A stretch of DNA of 18,674 nucleotides from DASRWT01 sp046728035 (lineage in GTDB: Bacteria > Methylomirabilota > Methylomirabilia > Rokubacteriales > CSP1-6). Below are positions 13,376 to 18,674 of this stretch, piece by piece. Position 1 is the first letter of the stretch. Every line of letters begins with the position of its first letter. The notes beneath the pieces are model-generated. The model had not been told where the DNA came from. It ran no database searches and saw only the letters and a list, made by a program, of their open reading frames with translations. The stretch spans positions 1 through 18,674 of the forward strand of contig JBKPDT010000218.1 of assembly GCA_046728035.1 (NCBI GenBank). The letters run 5' to 3'. The position numbers were made by a program, and so were the translations under genes.

Positions 13376-14635
13376 CTAGCGGGCCACCGCCGCCCGGTCA
13401 ATGCGAGCGGCTGGTCCCGAATCGACGCGCTCGCGGAGACCCGGCGCCCGCGCGAAGCCAAGGAGGACCAGAGCCGCGAGGGTGACGCCGGCGCTGAGCC
13501 ACCACGCGGGCCCGTAGCCGCCGAAGCGGTCGTAGATCCACCCCGCGCCCACCGGGCCGAGCGCGGCGGTGGGCCCGGCGAGGCCGAAGAGGAGACCCAC
13601 GATGGCGCCCGTGTGGGCACGCCCGAAGAAGTCCGCGACCATGGCCGGAAAGAGCGTCGACACGGTGCCGTAGGCGAATCCGAACACAATCGCGGCGGCG
13701 AGCAGTCCGGGCAGGCCGGTGGCGAGGGCGAGGGTCGCGAAGGAGGTTGCCTGGCCGGCGAGGGCGGCGCCGAAGATGAGCCGACGACCGATGCGGTCGG
13801 AGAGCCATCCCATGGATAGCCGGCCCGCCACCGCGGCGACGCCGAGGGCGGAGACGAGGGTGGCCGCACGCAGCGGGTCGATGCCGAGGTCGCGCGCCAG
13901 CGGGACGAGATGGACGAGGGGGATGAAGAGCGGCATCCAGGTGAGGCCGAAGACCGCGCACAGCACCCAGAAGGCCCCCGTCCGCGCGGCCGCGCGAACC
14001 GTCCATCCGTCGATCGGCCCCGCGGGGGCGGTCGGCATCGCGCCATCGGGATGCAGGCCCAGCGACTCGGGGTCGCGTCGCATGACCACCGCCACCCCCG
14101 CCAGCGCGAGGAAGATGGTCGCGCCGAAGACGACATACGCGCGGCGCCAGCCGAGCCCGCTCACGAGCCAGTGCGCCACCGGGGGAAGCACGAAGGTGCC
14201 GACGCTTCCGCCCGCCGAGGCCAGCCCGACGGCGAGCCCGCGCTGGCGCACGAACCACCGGACGACGGTGGCGTTGCAGGGGACGTAGGCGGTGGACATG
14301 CCCAGCGCGGCCACGCCGCCGTAGAGGACATACGGCTGCCACAGGGCGGTCACGAGGCTCATGCCGGCCAGACCCGCGCCGAGGAGAAAACCGCCGCCGG
14401 CGATCACCACGCGAGGACCCCAGCAGTCCGTCAATCGTCCCGCGATCAGGCCGAACGCGCTGTATACGAAGGCGTAGAGGGAGAAGGCGCCGGACAGGCT
14501 TGCGCGGCTCCAGTGGAACTCCGCGAGGAGCGCCGCGAAGAACACGCCGAACGCGTACTGGGTTCCGTAGGCGAGGAAGAGGACGATGAAGGCGCCACCG
14601 ACGATGATCCAGCCGCGGTAGAGGCGCCCGCTCAA
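13376..14635 (-). CDS. Major facilitator superfamily transporter (OFA/monocarboxylate-like)
   Basis: This encodes 419 aa with about twelve membrane spans in two six-span halves, starting WIIVGGAFIVLFLAYG. Cytoplasmic-loop signatures GRLTDCWGPRVV (first half) and GWLSDRIGRRLIF (second half) are the MFS motif A repeats. Glycine-rich spans such as GLAVGLASAGGSVG recall oxalate/formate-antiporter and monocarboxylate carriers; the substrate is unknown but an organic acid is plausible. No ATG or GTG is available near the N terminus; the only fitting start is TTG at 14635, which overlaps the TGA of the preceding gene (TTGA), so translation is probably coupled. Downstream come the thiolase-like and DUF35 genes, so it may import the acid whose CoA ester they process; inference only. 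Confidence 0.9.
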   Translation of the reverse strand: MSGRLYRGWIIVGGAFIVLFLAYGTQYAFGVFFAALLAEFHWSRASLSGAFSLYAFVYSAFGLIAGRLTDCWGPRVVIAGGGFLLGAGLAGMSLVTALWQPYVLYGGVAALGMSTAYVPCNATVVRWFVRQRGLAVGLASAGGSVGTFVLPPVAHWLVSGLGWRRAYVVFGATIFLALAGVAVVMRRDPESLGLHPDGAMPTAPAGPIDGWTVRAAARTGAFWVLCAVFGLTWMPLFIPLVHLVPLARDLGIDPLRAATLVSALGVAAVAGRLSMGWLSDRIGRRLIFGAALAGQATSFATLALATGLPGLLAAAIVFGFAYGTVSTLFPAMVADFFGRAHTGAIVGLLFGLAGPTAALGPVGAGWIYDRFGGYGPAWWLSAGVTLAALVLLGFARAPGLRERVDSGPAARIDRAAVAR

Positions 14636-15915
14636 CGGTCGGGCGGAGCGGACGAGGGCGGCGGGGCGGCGGGGCCTTCGGGGCGGCTCGACTTCACCGA
14701 GTCCAGCATGACGGGCGCGCCGCCGCCGGTCGAGGTCGTCTCGACCTTGATGACGCTGTTGAGCCGGCTCACCGCGTCCCGGATGCGCGTGCCCGCCACC
14801 ATCATCTGGGCGCTCCACTTCGCCTCGCGGCTGTCGGGCGGCAGGCGGCCGTCGAGGAGCTGGAGGTAGCCGAGGATCACTGCCAGGGGGTTGTTGATCT
14901 CGTGGGCGGCGGCGCGGGCCACGAGCGTGGCCGCGCGAAGCTCGGACGTCTCGCGCCCCGCCGCCTCCGCGGCCATCCGCTCCCGGGCCTCGCGCCAGAT
15001 GATGATCTCGTAGCGGCGGTCCTGGAACCGCACCACGTGGCGGGTGGTGTCCACGGAAAGGATCTCGCCCCCGCGCGCGCGAAAGGGCGAGCCGAGTGTC
15101 CGCACGGAGCCCTTCTCGTAGGTCTCGGCGAAGGCCGCTTCCTGGAGTCGACGCCCCTCCGGATCCTCGGGCCAGAACTCGCGGCGGTCGCGCCCCACGA
15201 GCTCCTCGCGGGCGAGGCCGGAGATCGCGCAGTCCATGCGGTTGACGTCCACGATGCGCTGGGTGTCGCAGTCGATGATCCGGATGGCGTCGTTGGCCTG
15301 GTCGAGCACGGCCCGGAAGCGGTCGCGCTCGGCGCCGAGGCGGAACTGCTCGGTGACGTCGTGGAAGAGCTGAGCCATCGCCGCGATCCCGACGGCGCAG
15401 GTGACAAAGTAGGCCAGCCACAGGTTGCTCAACAGGTCCAGCCCCCGCCGACCGAGGAGGGCGAAGGCGAGAAGGGTGATGGCGTAGGAGGCGCCCGCCA
15501 GCGTAAGGGCGTGCCGCGCCCGCAGGCCGCCATCGCGCCGCGCCCAGGCCCTGACGAAGGCGGCCGTCGCCGCGACCGCGACAAGGGAGAAGATCCCCGC
15601 CCCCATTCCGGATCCCCCGATCCAGATCCGGTAGGCGACGCCGCAGGCGGCGGCGATGAGGGCGGCGGGCCCGCCCTCGAAGAGGCCGATCAGCGCGACC
15701 GGCACCACGCGGGCGTCGATGAAGACCCCGGGCGAGATCTCGATGCGCGAGACCATCATGGCCACGGTGAGGGCGCCGAAGAAGAGCCCGTGCAGCACCG
15801 CGCGCGCGATCGTCTGCCGGGGGGCCTTTCCCCTCAGCCGGCCGTGCGCATACGAGTAGAAGAGGAGGCCGATGACGAGGATACCCGCCGCTTCGAGGAG
15901 GTGATGGAAGTTCAT
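14632..15915 (-). CDS. Membrane PAS/HisKA sensor protein without an ATPase domain
   Basis: This encodes 427 aa. The N-terminal half (about residues 8-182) has five or more membrane spans and matches the 5TMR-LYT sensory module, including the typical ARVVPVALIGLFEGGPAALIAA-type segment (69-90). A PAS domain follows (about 195-310; FRAVLDQANDAIRIID, VDVNRMDCAISGLAREELVG), then a HisKA helix AAAHEINNPLAVILGYLQLL with His338. After this the protein ends in a Pro/Ser-rich tail; no N, G1, F or G2 boxes exist, so it cannot autophosphorylate by itself. It might be phosphorylated in trans or act as a scaffold. The ATG overlaps the uvrA stop (ATGA) and its own stop overlaps the MFS start. Confidence 0.85.
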   Translation of the reverse strand: MNFHHLLEAAGILVIGLLFYSYAHGRLRGKAPRQTIARAVLHGLFFGALTVAMMVSRIEISPGVFIDARVVPVALIGLFEGGPAALIAAACGVAYRIWIGGSGMGAGIFSLVAVAATAAFVRAWARRDGGLRARHALTLAGASYAITLLAFALLGRRGLDLLSNLWLAYFVTCAVGIAAMAQLFHDVTEQFRLGAERDRFRAVLDQANDAIRIIDCDTQRIVDVNRMDCAISGLAREELVGRDRREFWPEDPEGRRLQEAAFAETYEKGSVRTLGSPFRARGGEILSVDTTRHVVRFQDRRYEIIIWREARERMAAEAAGRETSELRAATLVARAAAHEINNPLAVILGYLQLLDGRLPPDSREAKWSAQMMVAGTRIRDAVSRLNSVIKVETTSTGGGAPVMLDSVKSSRPEGPAAPPPSSAPPDR

Positions 15916-18674
15916 CCCGCGCGCCCACCGGCGCTGCGGCCGTTGGGGCGCGGGAGCACCTCGCGGAGATACTTGCCGGTGTAGGACCCGTCGACCTGGG
16001 CGACCTGCTCGGGCGTGCCCTCGGCGATGATGGTCCCCCCTGCCTCGCCCCCCTCGGGGCCGAGGTCCACCACCCAGTCCGCCGTCTTGATGACGTCGAG
16101 ATGATGCTCGACCACGAGCACGGTGTTGCCCCCGTCCACGAGGCGATTGAGCACGACCAGGAGCTTCTTGATGTCGTCGAGATGCAAGCCGGTGGTGGGC
16201 TCGTCGAGCACGTAGAGGTGATCCGCGGTCTGTCGCGTCCCCAGCTCGGCGGCGATCTTCAGCCGCTGTGCCTCGCCCCCGGACAGCGTGGTGGCGGGCT
16301 GGCCGAGGCGGAGATAGCCCATCCCCACGTCCTGGAGCAGCTTGAGCCGCCGCGCGAGCACGGTGTGGACGCCGAAGAACTCCACCGCCTCGTCCACGGT
16401 GAGCTCCAGCACCTGGCTGATGTTCTTGCCCTTGTGGGTGACGCGCAGGACGTCGGGGCGGTACCGGCGCCCCTCGCACTCAGGACAGCTCACGTAGACG
16501 TCCTCGAAGAAGTACATCTCGACCTTCTGGTGTCCGCCGCCCTCGCAGGCCTCGCATCGCCCACCCGGCACGTTGAAGGAGAACGCTCCCGAGGTGAGAC
16601 CAAGGGTGCGCGCGCGGGGCAGGCCGGCGAAGAGCTTGCGGATCTCGTCGAACACCTTCACGTAGGTCACGGGATTCGAGCGCGGGGTGCGGCCGATGGG
16701 CTCCTGGTCGATGAGGCGCACGCCCTTGAGGTATTCCAGCCCGTGCAGGTCGTCATGCTCTCCCGGCGGCTTGAAGTCGGCCTTGAAGTGTCGCGCCACC
16801 GCCCGGTAGAGGGTGTCGTGGACGAGGGTGGACTTGCCGGACCCGGAGACTCCGGTGACGCAGGTGAGGGTGTGCAGGGGAACGCGGAGGGTGACGTCCT
16901 TGAGGTTGTGGGCCCGCGCCTTCCGGACGACGAGGGCGCGGCGGCCTTCGCGGCGGGTCAGGGGCAGGGGGATGCCGTCGCGCCCGGTGAGATAGCGCGC
17001 GGTGAGGGAATGCGGGTCACGCGCGAACTCCGCCTGGGTGCCCGCGAAGGTCACCATCCCGCCGCGGTCGCCCGAGCCCGGTCCCATCTCCACGAGGTAG
17101 TCGGCGGCCTGGATGAAGGAGCGGTCGTGCTCCACGATCACCACGGTGTTGCCGGCAGCGGCGAGCTCCCCGCAGAGCTCGGCGAGCCGCGCGGTGTCCC
17201 GCGCGTGCAGCCCGATAGAGGGCTCGTCGAGGATGTAGAGCGTTCCGACGAGCTGCGCGCCGAGCTGGTTGGCGAGATTGATCCGCTGAGCCTCCCCGCC
17301 CGAGAGCGTCCGCGTCTGCCGGGACAGCGCGATGTAGCCGAGACCCACGCGCAGGAGGAAGGACAGCTTGGCGCGCAGCAGCCGCAGGACGTCGCGCGCG
17401 ACCGCCGCTTCCAGCGGGGTGAGGGTGAGGCCGTCCACGAATGCAGCGAGGTCCTCGACGGTGCGGTCGCACAGCTCGGCGATGGTGGCGCCGCCGACGC
17501 GCACGGAGAGGGCCTCCGGCGTGAGCCGCGTCCCCGCGCAGCGCGGGCAGCGCGACTGGCTGCGATAGCGCGAGAGGAAGACGCGCACGTGGAGCTTGTA
17601 GCGGTAGGACTCCACCTCCTCGAAGAAGCCCTGGATGCCGCTGAAGCCGTTGGCACCCTCGTAGAGCCACTCGCGGTCCGAGGTGGGCAGCTCGCCGTAG
17701 GGCCGCGTCACGTCGACCCCGCGCTTCTTCGCGGCCTTGAGGAGCTGCTTCTGGTACCAGCGCCCGGACGGGTGGGTCCAGGGCTCCACCGCGCCGTCGG
17801 CGAGGCTCCGCGTCTGGTCGGGCACGACGAGCTTCTCGTCGTAGCGGAGGATGTTGCCGAACCCCTTGCACTCCGGGCAGGCGCCGAGCGGGTGATTGAA
17901 GGAGAAGAGAAGGGGCTGCGGACGGGTGAGAGGAGACTCGCAGCGGGGGCAGCGGTACTCGCGGCTCACCGGCACCACCTCGCCGCCGAGCACGTCCACC
18001 TGGGCGCGGCCCTCGCCCTCGGCGAGCGCCGCCTCCAGCGACTCGGTGATCCGCCGCCGCGCCTCCCGCGCGAGCGTCACCCGGTCGAGGACGACGAGGA
18101 GGGGCTGGCCGGGCACCGGCGTGGGCAAATCGGCGGGGCGGCCCGCCGCGTCGGCCAGCTCGTGGAGCTCCCCGCCCAGCTTCACGCGGGCGAAGCCGCG
18201 GCGCAGGAGGGCGGCGAAGATCGCGCGCGGGTCCGGGCCGGCGGGCGCGACAAGGGGAAAGCAGATGAGGGCGCGCGCGTCCGCGTGATCGCGCACGAGG
18301 GCCTCGGCCACGCTCTCGGCGGCGTCGCTCCGCGCCTCCTCGCCACACCGCGGACAGTGGACGCGCCCGATGCGGCCGAAGAGCAGACGCAGGTAGTCGT
18401 AGAGCTCGGTGGCGGTGCCCGCCGTCGAGCGCGCGGTCCGGACGGGGTTCTTCTGCTCGAGCGCGATGGCCGGCCGGATGCTCTCGATGCGGTCCACGTC
18501 GGGGCGGTCCACCCGCTCGAGGAACATCCGCGCATAGGTGGAGAGCGACTCGACGTAGCGCCACTGCCCTTCCGCGAACAGGGTGTCGAAGGCGAGGGAC
18601 GACTTGCCCGAGCCGGACACCCCGGTGACGACGGTGACCTTGTCGTGGGGGATGGCGAGCGAGACGTTCTTGAG
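15912..18674 (-). CDS. uvrA: Excinuclease ABC subunit UvrA (extreme N terminus outside window)
   Basis: UvrA is the ATP-dependent damage-recognition subunit of nucleotide excision repair; it loads UvrB on damaged DNA. About 920 residues are visible and the frame runs off the right edge at an LKNVSLAIPHDKV segment, so only roughly the first dozen residues are missing. Two ABC modules are intact: Walker A GVSGSGKSS (near 18600-18630) and GVSGSGKST (near 16825-16855), signatures LSGGEAQR twice (near 17285-17310 and 16265-16290), and Walker B ILDEPSIGLH and VLDEPTTGLH. Zinc modules CPRC...CPEC (near 17870-17965) and CEAC...CPEC (near 16485-16560) bind DNA. The NPVRTARSTAGTATE stretch near the first module is a variant of the usual NPRSTVGT region. 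Its TGA overlaps the downstream ATG. Confidence 0.97.
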   Translation of the reverse strand, partial: LKNVSLAIPHDKVTVVTGVSGSGKSSLAFDTLFAEGQWRYVESLSTYARMFLERVDRPDVDRIESIRPAIALEQKNPVRTARSTAGTATELYDYLRLLFGRIGRVHCPRCGEEARSDAAESVAEALVRDHADARALICFPLVAPAGPDPRAIFAALLRRGFARVKLGGELHELADAAGRPADLPTPVPGQPLLVVLDRVTLAREARRRITESLEAALAEGEGRAQVDVLGGEVVPVSREYRCPRCESPLTRPQPLLFSFNHPLGACPECKGFGNILRYDEKLVVPDQTRSLADGAVEPWTHPSGRWYQKQLLKAAKKRGVDVTRPYGELPTSDREWLYEGANGFSGIQGFFEEVESYRYKLHVRVFLSRYRSQSRCPRCAGTRLTPEALSVRVGGATIAELCDRTVEDLAAFVDGLTLTPLEAAVARDVLRLLRAKLSFLLRVGLGYIALSRQTRTLSGGEAQRINLANQLGAQLVGTLYILDEPSIGLHARDTARLAELCGELAAAGNTVVIVEHDRSFIQAADYLVEMGPGSGDRGGMVTFAGTQAEFARDPHSLTARYLTGRDGIPLPLTRREGRRALVVRKARAHNLKDVTLRVPLHTLTCVTGVSGSGKSTLVHDTLYRAVARHFKADFKPPGEHDDLHGLEYLKGVRLIDQEPIGRTPRSNPVTYVKVFDEIRKLFAGLPRARTLGLTSGAFSFNVPGGRCEACEGGGHQKVEMYFFEDVYVSCPECEGRRYRPDVLRVTHKGKNISQVLELTVDEAVEFFGVHTVLARRLKLLQDVGMGYLRLGQPATTLSGGEAQRLKIAAELGTRQTADHLYVLDEPTTGLHLDDIKKLLVVLNRLVDGGNTVLVVEHHLDVIKTADWVVDLGPEGGEAGGTIIAEGTPEQVAQVDGSYTGKYLREVLPRPNGRSAGGRAG

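Noticed and set aside
12076..14136. A 686-aa minus-strand open frame across the thiolase-like and MFS genes
   Set aside because: Low-complexity Arg/Ser/Pro sequence in a shifted frame of two well-supported genes.
14636..15928. MFS transporter fused to an N-terminal Arg/Pro-rich region in a single 850-aa protein
   Set aside because: The upstream part is an out-of-frame shadow of the PAS/HisKA gene; transporter homology begins only at the TTG.
1..18674. CRISPR arrays, tRNA or rRNA genes, insertion sequences, prophage or attachment sites
   Set aside because: No regular direct repeats, tRNA-like cloverleaf, transposase or integrase motif was seen by reading both strands.

Overview
This is an 18.7 kb stretch of very GC-rich bacterial DNA (visibly around 70% G+C) with tightly packed genes, short gaps and stop/start overlaps. 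The gene mix is M20D amidohydrolases, a DUF35/thiolase-like pair, a MoxR/CoxE-type pair, DUF3047, a UGSC-family selenoprotein and several sensor proteins. This resembles uncultivated soil or subsurface lineages such as Candidatus Rokubacteria/Methylomirabilota or Deltaproteobacteria-like groups. That placement is inference from gene content; the window has no rRNA or other phylogenetic marker except most of uvrA.

Layout. (1) 3-961, plus strand: the C-terminal end of a TetR-type regulator, coupled by an ATGA overlap to a DinB-like protein. (2) 1011-3388, minus strand: two tandem paralogous M20D amidohydrolases with a candidate promoter at 3455-3483. (3) 3512-6328, minus strand: a membrane-embedded M48/Ste24-like protease, then a GAF sensor histidine kinase behind an AT-rich island (5119-5160), then a small predicted lipoprotein. 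(4) 6417-11576, plus strand: six closely spaced co-directional genes encoding a MoxR AAA+ ATPase, an unrecognised 184-aa protein, a CoxE-like VWA protein, an exported DUF3047 protein, an unrecognised 346-aa protein, and a UGSC selenoprotein. (5) 11597-18674, minus strand, transcribed right to left: uvrA (start just outside the window), a membrane PAS/HisKA protein without an ATPase domain, an MFS transporter, a thiolase-fold protein without the catalytic cysteine, and a DUF35 zinc-ribbon/OB protein.

The main result is at 11052-11576. The frame is interrupted only by TGA at 11331, and that TGA is followed immediately by Gly-Ser-Cys, giving U-G-S-C, the hallmark of the UGSC selenoprotein family. 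The same frame then stays open for 80 more codons, and hairpins suited to a bacterial SECIS element follow the TGA. Read normally, the gene would be split into a truncated 93-aa protein and a spurious 73-aa protein. The UGSC family itself is known. Its tight coupling to a His-rich 346-aa protein and a MoxR/VWA pair is the part that may be undescribed.

The thiolase-like/DUF35 pair resembles acyl-CoA aldolase complexes of the Ltp2-ChsH2 kind more than true thiolases. No tRNA, rRNA, CRISPR array, insertion sequence or attachment site was seen. The only gap above 300 bases between large genes (3389-3755) holds the small lipoprotein gene, a GC-rich hairpin and the M20 promoter candidate.
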